DNA of 42,619 nucleotides, taken from contig CAIKHZ010000224.1 in assembly GCA_903827375.1 (NCBI GenBank), positions 1-42,619 on the forward strand, written 5' to 3'. The notes beneath the pieces were generated by a model. It was not told the origin of the DNA. It did not search any database and saw only the letters and a program-made list of their open reading frames with translations. The translations under genes and the position numbers were made by a program. The DNA comes from Akkermansiaceae bacterium (GTDB lineage: Bacteria > Verrucomicrobiota > Verrucomicrobiia > Verrucomicrobiales > Akkermansiaceae). Shown in pieces: positions 17,501-23,265 of the stretch. Numbering within the stretch: position 1 is the stretch's first letter; the number at the start of each line of letters is the position of its first letter.

Positions 17501-18573
17501 GTGTTAGCTGCCGCTGTGGCCAGCAATGTGGGAACGGAGGTGAGGGATCCGCTGTAACCCGAGCTATCCACTAGGCTGGCAATCTCACCGCCTCCAACAG
17601 CTGCTGAGCCACCTTTGCGTGTGACATATAGCGTGACAGTTGAGCCCGAAACCGTGCCCGTGATCCCCCGATAGGCGTCGGTACCCGTGCCAACAGTTCC
17701 CTTGGCAGTCCAGGTTGTTCCATCAAATGAAAACTTCTGAATGCCCGCAGCATCATCACATACATACAGCGTGTCCACGCCAGCGACCGATGGACTGAGG
17801 TCAGCGAAAAAGAATGAATACGGACTGCCGGTGATCGCAAACCCCGGCAGATTGATCATCGTCTGGCCTGCGGTAGTAGGCAGTCCGACGCCAACGCTGG
17901 CAAGCCGGAGTGCCGAGCCCGAGCTGTCGGAACTGTAGAGTTGATTGTCAAATATATTCACTTGCCGGTTATTGACCAGCGTCGTGCTGAGCTGGGTCGA
18001 GGTGCTCGCTCCAAGGGTGGCGTAACGAATGCCACCAGCAGCGCCCGCAAACCAGAAGGCGCTACCGTCCACTGATACCGCACTGCGTCCATTGTTGCCT
18101 GTGGAGGCGTCGCTGAGCCCAGTTGTGGTGTCAATGTTGCCTGAACTGTCCACCCGGCCTATCACCCGGTTGACCGTGGCAGAAGCCGTGCTTGTTAGGC
18201 TAGTCGTCGGTATCGCCGCGTCATAACCGGTTACAATCAGATAGCGGCCGTCGATAGATCGAGACAACATGCCCTCGGAGGTGGCGGTACCACTGGCAAT
18301 CAGCCGCTTATTGGAACCGCTGACCACTGTGGGCATGGCAATCGACTGCACCAAAGTACCAGTCGGTGAATATTCGTCGATAAAGACCGGGCTGCCGGTG
18401 GACACCAGTGAACCGCTGCCGCTGCCAGCCCTGTACACCGCCAGGTTGCCTGGGGTGAACGGTGCAGCGTTGGCACTTGGAAACAGGAACGAAGTGCCGC
18501 AGGCGACGAGCGCCAGCAAGCGTGAAGAGAGCGACTTGGCTCTGCTGATAGAAGTCAGATTGGTTGGATTCAT
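11554..18573 (-). CDS. Giant secreted PhoD-like phosphatase with propellers and duplicated cadherin-like/lamin-tail modules
   Basis: 2339 residues. The signal peptide ends near ANA/AP (36). About 40-370 is a beta-propeller-like region, 478-568 an MBG-type repeat, and 570-860 an SdiA-regulated/phytase-like propeller (DDTEALAYIGNGEFVMTEERD, EGVCMDRSGNLYVTNEDGG). Then follow a cadherin-like plus lamin-tail module (860-1155), a Calx-beta domain (1160-1275) and a second cadherin-like plus lamin-tail module (1280-1571). The catalytic part is PhoD-like: a beta domain at 1573-1660 and the metallophosphatase at 1660-2100, with GGDQRGD near 1676, LFGDNIYAD near 1703, VIDDHEVTNN near 1755 and FVTADFHG near 1948. 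An Ig-like domain and the LEAWRLANFG/DHDGIVNLLEYALGLNP module close the protein. PhoD enzymes are phosphodiesterases or alkaline phosphatases acting outside the cytoplasm. The 5' leader contains a candidate Pho box at 18795. Confidence 0.87.
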   Translation of the reverse strand: MNPTNLTSISRAKSLSSRLLALVACGTSFLFPSANAAPFTPGNLAVYRAGSGSGSLVSTGSPVFIDEYSPTGTLVQSIAMPTVVSGSNKRLIASGTATSEGMLSRSIDGRYLIVTGYDAAIPTTSLTSTASATVNRVIGRVDSSGNIDTTTGLSDASTGNNGRSAVSVDGSAFWFAGAAGGIRYATLGASTSTQLSTTLVNNRQVNIFDNQLYSSDSSGSALRLASVGVGLPTTAGQTMINLPGFAITGSPYSFFFADLSPSVAGVDTLYVCDDAAGIQKFSFDGTTWTAKGTVGTGTDAYRGITGTVSGSTVTLYVTRKGGSAAVGGGEIASLVDSSGYSGSLTSVPTLLATAAANTAFRGIAFAPLSPTSITGAATATAFTTTYGTASTPQTFPITGSNLPASIIATAPVGFEVASDGATFGASASFAAAGGTLSIRLSATAPVSGSYNGLSIGLASGATTASITTAASGNTVSAKALIVTADNVTKNFNATLTGGAGSTAFTSSGLANSETIGSVTITYGSGAAAADPAGNYPGSVVASAATGGTFTATNYSLTYMAGNITVNSAITTVDLSRYVRVGRYDLPEPTRTTPPTGSLLCQEASNVTYNWDTDTLFLTGDGGTSVVQVTKTGELIDSMTLALNPARRAGTEFDDTEALAYIGNGEFVMTEERDRTLVKFTYVPNTTLQRSATKTMKLGTTIGNIGLEGVTWDPLTGGFILVKEKQPKGIFQTNIDWNTLTATNGSPTTANSTDLFNPDLLNTLDLSDIFALSNLPALTGTPEASHLLVISQESGQIINCDRNGNVYSRLTIVADPGSPLSVPAMTMEGVCMDRSGNLYVTNEDGGGDFDHPQLWVYALSTEANLPPTAVTLTSVVSSLPELPSVANDIRVADILVVDDGIGPNTLSVSGADAASFKIIGTALFLKAGSSLNATTKPTYTVNVNVDDATVGTSPDASTTYNLTVVTGAGATPNLVITEVAPWSSSNSGAALAADWFEVTNYGIAAVDLTGWTVDDNSNSYSVSLPVFGASSIDPGESVIFIETGIDSQAELDLKAAAFKTLWFGNNPPANLHFCGYSGSGVGLSTAGDAVNLFDIGGNLQAHVDFGANTGTAGKFYSFDNSTGLNNATISNRSVVGVSGAFVAANDPNEIGSPGTVGAGATPLVSIVAIDASASETGPDPGTFRISRTGSTASTLTAIYTIATGVGQATPPDYTPTLTGSVTFAVGQVFVDITITPVDDLLGEGPETLTLSITDTGSYDVGTPGTATITILDNDVLNMAATSIALTNTLATISEAANTASNIRVADITVTDDGQGTNTLGVSGTDAAFFTVVGNSLYLKSGTSLSNANKPSYSVTVTVDDVTVGTTPDASTTFTLAVAAAVVPGSIIISEVAPWSSTAGNSNGIGADWFEVTNIGTTTANITGWKMDDNSHAIASAVPMFGVTSIAPGEAVIFMEIATTNPADLATKAAAFRSTWFGSNPPASLQIGGYSGSGVGLSSAADEVVLFDASGAIVTGVGFGVSPATAPFATFDNKAGLGGRTLPLPIIATPSVIGMNGAFAAVGDAREIGSPGFVKPAVLTVAAGDVTSTSAVLWAHSLSNGPITLDYSTSATFAFGVTSTTLAITDTTLPVKSSITGLTAGTQYYYRAKNLNNNASGTFRTSAAAGALGGLHFGIGGDQRGDLAPYPSVKNAAGKNLDFFLLFGDNIYADVSSPDVPAAQARTLGDFRAKFNEVYVPRYGLNTLGDLRASTGVFAVIDDHEVTNNFSGGALRTSDARFSSDTGTYINQTETFANGVQAFSEYHPLLDQSYGATGDPITANHTKLYRYSTQGKTAATFVLDTRSFRSAPLTPVADITNQLEVGTFLATSFTPGRTLLGAQQKADFKADLLAAQAAGIVWKFVCVPEPIQNFGPLGAEDRYEGYAAERSELLKFIDDQHISNVVFVTADFHGTVINRLSYQLAPFGPQIQTNSIEVITGPIAYDKPFGPTIVDLAIAAGLAAPGTDAYYQSLSAPGKEALVMNNIINPSLASLGYNQIALATNPLPMCHLIGGLYTASNSYGWTEFTIDAVTQELNVKTWGIAPYNKAQLDADSASVTARTPAVVSEFALVLKPYFNLVASAGLTAQSHGATMDLVSASGASPAGGSFSGPGVTGGVFDPSAVASGVHSITYAYSDSFGSVQSSTFTITVLPSPLEAWRLANFGTSADTGDTANTGDFDHDGIVNLLEYALGLNPTVASGAAALPTALRGDANPLLSDRLAISFSLPSPNPTDITYIVQASDDLATWTDVASKTGADDWQWLGGGASHVVTSGSGPVTVKIGDLVPADAGHPRRVMRLKVVIP

Positions 18574-18794
18574 GGGAACAGTACAGTGTCAGTTAGGGGA
18601 GATTGGATTGGCAAATGCCGGGGTTTTTAAATATGGATCGTTAGGCGGCCAGCCGAGGCAGCTACAGTAAGAATTTAGTCTGACGGGGGGGCGGGCTGTT
18701 TCATATAATTAGTATCTTGAGATACAGTTTCGCCGGACGCACGTGCCGGAACTGCTCAAATTATTCATGCAACCCAATCCCTCAACCGCCGAAT

Positions 18795-18812
18795 TGCAAC
18801 GATTGTGTCACA
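18795..18812 (-). promoter_or_regulatory. Pho-box-like direct repeat E (weak)
   Basis: On the minus strand TGTGACA-CAAT-CGTTGCA, matching the 11-base-period pattern with a weaker second half. It also overlaps a perfect inverted repeat CGATTGTG-T-CACAATCG, so another regulator could bind. It lies 222 bases before the start of the giant PhoD-like gene and just after the terminator hairpin at 18836-18865. A 6-base inverted repeat GTATCT/AGATAC at 18712-18725 lies between it and the gene. Confidence 0.4.
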
Positions 18813-18831
18813 ATCGGCCATCCGTGACAGA

Positions 18832-18920
18832 AAAGAACCCCGCCCGGCCAAGGCCGGACGGGGTTGACATGACACCATCGCTACAACCATGCAGCAATTC
18901 CAAGAAGCTCAACAAGACTC
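18832..18920 (-). ncRNA. Candidate short Pho-controlled transcript (putative sRNA)
   Basis: A Pho-box-like repeat (18950-18967), a TATAGA -10-like element (about 18919-18924) and a strong terminator (18836-18865 plus T tract) follow one another on the minus strand. They would delimit an RNA of roughly 80-90 bases with no convincing reading frame. The ends are guesses. The stretch could equally be the 3' untranslated tail of the kinase transcript or an attenuator in the long leader of the giant phosphatase gene. Confidence 0.3.
18836..18865 (-). terminator. Strong intrinsic terminator
   Basis: Arms AACCCCGCCCGGCC (18836-18849) and GGCCGGACGGGGTT (18852-18865) pair along 14 bases with one mismatch and a 2-base loop. 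On the minus strand the stem is followed by CTTTTCTG. It lies about 200 bases past the winged-helix fragment and 260 bases before the giant phosphatase gene, so it separates the kinase unit from that gene. Confidence 0.75.
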
Positions 18921-18949
18921 TATACTCTGGCATTTTGCCATCATCGTTT

Positions 18950-18967
18950 TGTTACATTTCCGTCACT
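18950..18967 (-). promoter_or_regulatory. Pho-box-like direct repeat F
   Basis: On the minus strand AGTGACG-GAAA-TGTAACA, fitting the 11-base-period pattern of the other island sites. No coding start lies close by: the next gene begins 377 bases on, and a terminator intervenes. Together with the TATAGA near 18919-18924 it suggests a promoter for a short transcript. Confidence 0.45.
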
Positions 18968-19061
18968 TGTTGAACTTGCCAAAGATCATAGCAGACCAAA
19001 ATGGCGATAGTATCTCACGCTGGCTTTGCAAGAAGAACCCACAACCAATGACATGCTTCAG

Positions 19062-19331
19062 TTAGGATAGTGGGGCGGTACGAAGGAGATACCCGTTACC
19101 GCGGGCAGTTTCAAGGCGCTCGGCATGAAGCCCGAGTTTGACGCGCAGGCGTTTGATGTGTGTGTCGAGGGTGCGGGAATGGGTGTCATCACTATGAGCC
19201 CAGACCGAACGGAGAAGTTCGTTCCGCTCGCAGATTTGGTCGGCATGCTCGCAAAGGTGACGGAGGAGTTTGCACTCGGTACGAATTACAACGCCAACGA
19301 ATCGATGTGACTTGGCGTAGGCAGCCAGCGC
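19062..19331 (-). pseudogene. Orphan PhoB/OmpR-type winged-helix DNA-binding domain, out of frame behind the kinase
   Basis: The frame running from just after a TGA at 19332-19334 down to a TAA at 19062-19064 encodes an almost complete Trans_reg_C domain: TECKLLRHLCEHADQICERNELLRSVW, then the recognition helix SRTLDTHIKRLRVKLG and the wing ETARGNGYLLR. It overlaps the last 46 bases of the hybrid kinase gene in a different frame. No ATG, GTG or TTG occurs in frame before the domain core, and the receiver domain expected in a response regulator is missing. It is therefore a decayed response-regulator remnant, or is reached by frameshifting from the kinase, or the window has an indel. PhoB-type domains bind direct repeats with an 11-base period, which is what the island promoters carry. 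Confidence 0.75.
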
Positions 19332-21346
19332 TCAAGCATGTGAGCCAACGACTCCGGCGCAACGGGCTTGACGAGATAGTCATCCATGCCCGCCTCAAGG
19401 CATTTTTCCCTGTCCTTCTGCATGGCATTGGCAGTCATGGCGATGATAGGAAGTCTGAGGTGACTGGCTCCAGTGTGGGCAGCCCGGATCAAACGCGTGG
19501 CCTCCAGTCCGTCCATCCCAGGCATTTGCATATCCATGAGCACGAGGTCATAGGCGGTCGTGGCGATGGCATCAACGGCCTTTCGGCCATCGGCCACCAC
19601 ATCCACCGGCAGCCCCATATTGCGTAAGAAGCCAGCAGCCACTTTTTGGTTAATCAGGTTGTCCTCGGCCAGCAGCACCCGCAGGCTCGGCCAGTGACCC
19701 GGTATGGGTGCCGAAGGCGCAGGTTGCGGCACCGGCGCTGACAGCGCTGCCGGTACGGACCTCAGGGCAGTGGCAAAACAAGCGGTAAACCAAAACTCAG
19801 ACCCTTGACCAACCACACTTGAGACACCAATCTCACCCTCCATGAGGCCGATGAGTTGTTTGGAGATGGCCAATCCCAAACCCGATCCACCGTAATGCCG
19901 GGTCGTCGATGCGTCCACCTGGCTAAACTTTTCAAACAATAAGACCTGTTTGTCCGCCTGAATGCCGATACCCGTATCGCGCACCGAAAAGCGCAAAACT
20001 GTGCCGTTGGCACTGGCCGTGATTCGACTGACGTGTACGATTACCTCTCCGATCGCTGTGAACTTGATGCCATTGCCGACCAAATTAAGGAGCACCTGGC
20101 GTAAGCGTGCGGGGTCGCCATGCAATAAATCAGGGGTGCCCGAGGCGATCGTGCAACTGAATTGGAGACCCTTGGCTCGGGCGGAGATTGTTAGCAAATC
20201 AGCGATTTCATCCAGCAGGCCGTGCAGGCTGAAGTCCAACATTTCCAAGTCGAGTTTGCCGGCCTCGATCTTTGAAAAGTCAAGGATGTCGTTGATGAGT
20301 TTGAGGAGGATCTTCCCGCTGGTATGGGCAATTTTGGCATGCTCACGCTGTTCGTCGCCGAGCGTGCTTGCCAATAGCAAACGAGTCATCCCGATGACTC
20401 CGTTCAAGGGCGTGCGGATTTCGTGGCTCATGTTCGTTAGGAACTGGCTCTTGAGTTGAGATGATTCGATGGCGATGTCACGGGCGATCATCAACTCCTG
20501 GTTCGACGCCTCGATACTCGCATAACCGGCTTTGATTTGGGCGGCCATGCTGTTGAGAGCGAGTTGCAAATTGCGAATCTCGAGGATGCAGCCCTCCTTG
20601 ATTCTGATTTCCAAATCGCCATTGGCGATGCAGTGCGCTTGGTGGATCGCGGCATTGACCGGCTTGGTGATCCATTTGGACATGGCTAACAAAAGCACAA
20701 GCATGGCTGCGCCGACGGCCCCAGCGGCGTACCAGTTCGACGAACGCTCCTTCTGCGCCAATTCGGTGTTAGTCCGTAGAATGGTTTGGGTCCTTTCCTC
20801 GGCAACCAGATCCAGGATGGCATCAAACAGATCGGTCGGCTTCCGATCCTGGCCTCGCACCAATCCGTCAGCTCGCTGGTAGGCTTGGTCCGTGCCGTCA
20901 TTGAATGCCACCAACGCGATCCGATACCTGTCCCCCAATTTCCGGTGCTCCTCCAGAAACCCGCTGGCAAGCACACCAATTCTCGACGACTGAGAGAAAC
21001 CTCGAGCAATTTCCTCAACCAATCCGCGTGTTCTCGCCTCTTCCTGCAAGAACGATTGCCAATACTTCGCACGGTCGTCCGGATTGTGGCCGCGGATCAG
21101 CACGTTCTTCCACTCTTGGACCTGCTTCTTGAATGCCACCTGTGCCCGCAAGGCCGTCACTTCATATTTGGATACCCGCAGGATTGCCCTGATGCTTTCT
21201 TGGTGCATCCGCATCACAAGCTCGCGCTGAAACCACCCGATTCCTAGCAGAACGGCAAAGAATATGCCGGTGAGCAGCAGGACAATATGGCGGAGATTCA
21301 TGAAACTAGTGAGGTTCTTCCTCAAGCACAAGGCACTAGACTTCAT
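19286..21346 (-). CDS. Membrane hybrid sensor histidine kinase
   Basis: 686 residues. Membrane segments at 20-39 and 205-224 enclose a helical outside sensor domain of about 165 residues (four-helix-bundle type by pattern, ligand unknown). A HAMP linker (225-275) and coiled coil lead to HisKA with His308 in MSHEIRTPLNG. The ATPase domain has the N box around Asn425 (NLVGNGIKFT), G1 at Asp457 (DTGIG), the F box FEKFSQVD and G2 GGSGLGLAI (486-494). A Pro/Ala linker (530-553) joins a receiver domain (555-675) with acidic Glu561-Asp562, phosphoacceptor Asp605 in LVLMDMQMPG, and the Lys660-Pro pair. An internal ATG at 21301 is a possible shorter start. A near-perfect Pho box lies at 21450-21467. 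It is a plausible sensor for the island, but it is not a canonical PhoR and its signal cannot be read from sequence. Confidence 0.93.
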   Translation of the reverse strand: MKSSALCLRKNLTSFMNLRHIVLLLTGIFFAVLLGIGWFQRELVMRMHQESIRAILRVSKYEVTALRAQVAFKKQVQEWKNVLIRGHNPDDRAKYWQSFLQEEARTRGLVEEIARGFSQSSRIGVLASGFLEEHRKLGDRYRIALVAFNDGTDQAYQRADGLVRGQDRKPTDLFDAILDLVAEERTQTILRTNTELAQKERSSNWYAAGAVGAAMLVLLLAMSKWITKPVNAAIHQAHCIANGDLEIRIKEGCILEIRNLQLALNSMAAQIKAGYASIEASNQELMIARDIAIESSQLKSQFLTNMSHEIRTPLNGVIGMTRLLLASTLGDEQREHAKIAHTSGKILLKLINDILDFSKIEAGKLDLEMLDFSLHGLLDEIADLLTISARAKGLQFSCTIASGTPDLLHGDPARLRQVLLNLVGNGIKFTAIGEVIVHVSRITASANGTVLRFSVRDTGIGIQADKQVLLFEKFSQVDASTTRHYGGSGLGLAISKQLIGLMEGEIGVSSVVGQGSEFWFTACFATALRSVPAALSAPVPQPAPSAPIPGHWPSLRVLLAEDNLINQKVAAGFLRNMGLPVDVVADGRKAVDAIATTAYDLVLMDMQMPGMDGLEATRLIRAAHTGASHLRLPIIAMTANAMQKDREKCLEAGMDDYLVKPVAPESLAHMLERWLPTPSHIDSLAL

Positions 21347-21449
21347 GACGCAACATAATGAGGTGCCCTAACGGCATCATCTTTTGCTTTTCAAGAAGCA
21401 AGGCTGGGTCAAGCCTACCCTCGACAAGGACTCAAATTGAACCGCAAAT

Positions 21450-21467
21450 TGTGACAATTTCGTCACA
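21450..21467 (-). promoter_or_regulatory. Pho-box-like direct repeat B (best copy)
   Basis: On the minus strand TGTGACG-AAAT-TGTCACA, 103 bases before the kinase start. A CAATTT hexamer lies about 10 bases after it. The same bases also form TGTGAC-N6-GTCACA as an inverted repeat, but only the direct-repeat reading holds for the other island sites. Confidence 0.65.
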
Positions 21468-21471
21468 TAAA

Positions 21472-21485
21472 GCGCGAAACCGCGC
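21472..21485 (-). terminator. Short GC hairpin, possible terminator of the broken secreted-protein gene
   Basis: GCGCG-AAAC-CGCGC, followed on the minus strand by TTTAT. It lies 113 bases after the end of the remnant reading frame and touches the Pho box that follows. The stem is short, so the call is tentative. Confidence 0.35.
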
Positions 21486-21597
21486 GACGGATCGAACATC
21501 GCGCAGTTATAGGCACCGGAACCGCTAGAATACTTGAAAGCCGAAGGCTTGTTCAGTAAGATGGCAACCCACGTTTCTGTTCTCAAGCCTCGCTATC

Positions 21598-22281
21598 TCA
21601 AGGCAGAGCGACACCGGTGATCACTCGTTCAGAATAGGTGATTGCAACTCTCGATGGGTTCGAAAACTGAAGGACCACCGGGAGTGATGAGCCGGGCTAC
21701 AGAGTTGCAGCGTTGGCGACTGCCACCACATAGGGACTGCCCGTCGGCGATGTGTTGGTGGTTGTGCCGCCAGCACCGGCAAGCGTGGCGTTAGAACTCA
21801 GGTTGTCGAGCGCCAGATATACCGGCCCGGTAATGACCGATGATGAGTCATTGGTAAGAGTCATCTGTTGCACGAATTTACCTGCACGCCGGTCAAAGGT
21901 GAAGCCACCCCGCGAAACACTGACGCGGCCCGGAATGAACGCAATACCTCGCAACACTTCAGCATACTGTGCCGTCTTGATGACAGTCAACACCTCGCCG
22001 GCGGCCTGCGCCGCACTCGTGAAGGCGAGGTTGTCAGTGACCTCGACCAGTTGATTGGGATCTGCCCCTACATCGACCAACGAGCTGATCGTCGAAGTCA
22101 CCGCGAAGATGGTGACCGTGCCGTCGCCGTTTACTCGACCAGAGATATTGCGCAAACCGACCGCGCTGGGTGTCACCGAATGGGTGCCATCAGTAACGGT
22201 ATAAGGTGTTCCACCGCTCGTGTTATTTGCAAGCGTGCTGCCTGTTAGCGCACCGTTCGTTAGTGTATAGCGGAGGTATGT
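21598..22281 (-). pseudogene. Broken secreted protein: 5' truncated and interrupted by an in-frame TAG
   Basis: The frame carries the end of a propeller-like region (TLTNGALTGSTL...VLRGIAFIP), similar in plan to residues 290-370 of the 2339-residue protein (which reads AFRGIAFAP). It continues into a beta domain (GGFTFDRRAGKFVQQMTLTN...GPVYLALDNLS) clearly related to the C terminus of the 1301-residue phosphatase fusion. A TAG at 21697-21699 interrupts it. After that stop the same frame goes on (PGSSLPVVLQFSNPSR...ERVITGVALP) to a TGA at 21598 and matches the last 30 residues of the fusion protein (APGASVSAVLQFTRPA...ARVITATVNP). No signal peptide precedes it; the ATG at 22386 gives an unrelated basic N terminus and lies upstream of a Pho-box-like site. 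It is probably the remnant of another secreted phosphate-related protein. Confidence 0.8.
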
Positions 22282-22344
22282 ACGCACCGATAACCGTTCA
22301 CGCAATGAAAGTAACTTCCTGCCCGTCGTTCGCAACAGATCGCA

Positions 22345-22362
22345 TGCAACAATATTGACACA
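22345..22362 (-). promoter_or_regulatory. Pho-box-like direct repeat G
   Basis: On the minus strand TGTGTCA-ATAT-TGTTGCA, 11-base period. It stands 64 bases before the recognisable part of the broken secreted-protein gene, suggesting the intact ancestor belonged to the same regulon. Confidence 0.5.
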
Positions 22363-22444
22363 ATGTTTACCGGTTTCCCCGATCACGTTTGCAAATCACT
22401 TGTAGATGCACTGCTTTATCAAGGAGTTTACGTGGATGCCAAAG

Positions 22445-22472
22445 AAGCCAGCCCCGTTACCAGGGCTGGCTT
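22445..22472 (-). terminator. Terminator of the PEP-CTERM gene
   Basis: A perfect 10-base stem AAGCCAGCCC (22445-22454) / GGGCTGGCTT (22463-22472) with an 8-base loop, followed on the minus strand by CTTTGG. It lies 45 bases after the stop of the PEP-CTERM gene. Confidence 0.75.
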
Positions 22473-22516
22473 GTTGTTGGTTGGTTATGCGGCGGTTGCC
22501 CGCCGTGGACAGACAG

Positions 22517-23173
22517 TTAGGCAAGGCGGCGACGGCGGATCACGGTTGCACCGCAGGCCAGAAGAGCGCAAAGGGCTGTCGTGGGCTCAGGCACCGCCGT
22601 AACACTGACACTGGCAAAATCCCCGGTACCGGATGCAAGATTGAGTTGCCCGATACTCAGTGGGTTGGTGGTATCAAAATTCGCCATAAGCAATGTGTTA
22701 CCCAGACCATTGGTCGGAATGTTAGCCAGTGTGCCATCTAGAATGGCTATCGAGAAGCTCTCCGGTGTGAGACCCGCTCCGACCACCTGGGTCAGAGACA
22801 GATCAAATGAAAGAGAAGTCCCGGCACCGAATGCTTGATAGAACTCGTTGAACTGGCTGCTGTCGATCATGGTGACCACTGAAGCGATGTCACCAGTGGC
22901 TCCGCCCAACCCATTGGCCAAGCCAATGGCTCCGCTGCCACCGCCGAATGTGAAATTACTAACGACGGCTGTGTTGTTGTTGAGGGTGTCACCAGCGTTC
23001 AATTGGAGGTCCAACGAATAGGGTGCGGAGCCCAAATTGGCCGGCAACGTGAACGCCGTGGTGTCTATGGAGATATGATAGACCGCGGCCTGGCTGGCTG
23101 CGGAGGCGAGCAGGAGACCGGCACATGCCAGCAAGCTAACGGATCTAATTGATTTTGATGCGATGATTTTCAT
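22517..23173 (-). CDS. PEP-CTERM sorting-signal protein
   Basis: 218 residues. A signal peptide (1-29, ASQA/AV) precedes a beta-rich domain (YHISIDTTAFTLPANLG...). The C terminus has the full PEP-CTERM sorting signal: VPEPTT, a hydrophobic stretch, then RRRR. Such proteins are processed by exosortase and end up on the cell surface or in extracellular matrix. The overall plan is that of a small PEP-CTERM family with an N-terminal YHISIDT segment; its role is unknown. It sits between the dual phosphatase gene and the broken gene, flanked by terminators on both sides. Its promoter must lie within the 43 bases between its start and the upstream terminator, or overlap that stem (an AATATAAA element lies about 20 bases upstream). 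No Pho-box-like site is seen at this gene. Confidence 0.85.
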   Translation of the reverse strand: MKIIASKSIRSVSLLACAGLLLASAASQAAVYHISIDTTAFTLPANLGSAPYSLDLQLNAGDTLNNNTAVVSNFTFGGGSGAIGLANGLGGATGDIASVVTMIDSSQFNEFYQAFGAGTSLSFDLSLTQVVGAGLTPESFSIAILDGTLANIPTNGLGNTLLMANFDTTNPLSIGQLNLASGTGDFASVSVTAVPEPTTALCALLACGATVIRRRRLA

Positions 23174-23216
23174 TGGTTCGATAAGACTATGGTTTATATT
23201 TGATTGGAGAGTTGTA

Positions 23217-23257
23217 AAATATTCCGGGCGGTGGATGGAACGCCGCCCGGAATATTT
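23217..23257 (-). terminator. Terminator of the dual phosphatase gene
   Basis: A perfect 15-base stem AAATATTCCGGGCGG (23217-23231) / CCGCCCGGAATATTT (23243-23257) with an 11-base loop. It starts 9 bases after the stop codon and ends in an ATTTTA run on the minus strand. Confidence 0.85.
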
Positions 23258-23265
23258 GGATTCGA

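Noticed and set aside
18743-18973. 76-codon plus-strand frame
   Set aside because: It runs through the terminator stem and the Pho-box-like sites and has no homology pattern.
19125-19310. 61-codon plus-strand frame
   Set aside because: Antisense to the winged-helix fragment, which has a clear family pattern.
21450-21467. Reading the TGTGAC...GTCACA site as a CRP operator
   Set aside because: The half-site spacing is TGTGA-N8-TCACA, not N6, and the other island sites fit a direct repeat rather than a palindrome.
21377-21586. 69-codon minus-strand frame
   Set aside because: It spans the Pho box before the kinase and a hairpin; no protein pattern.
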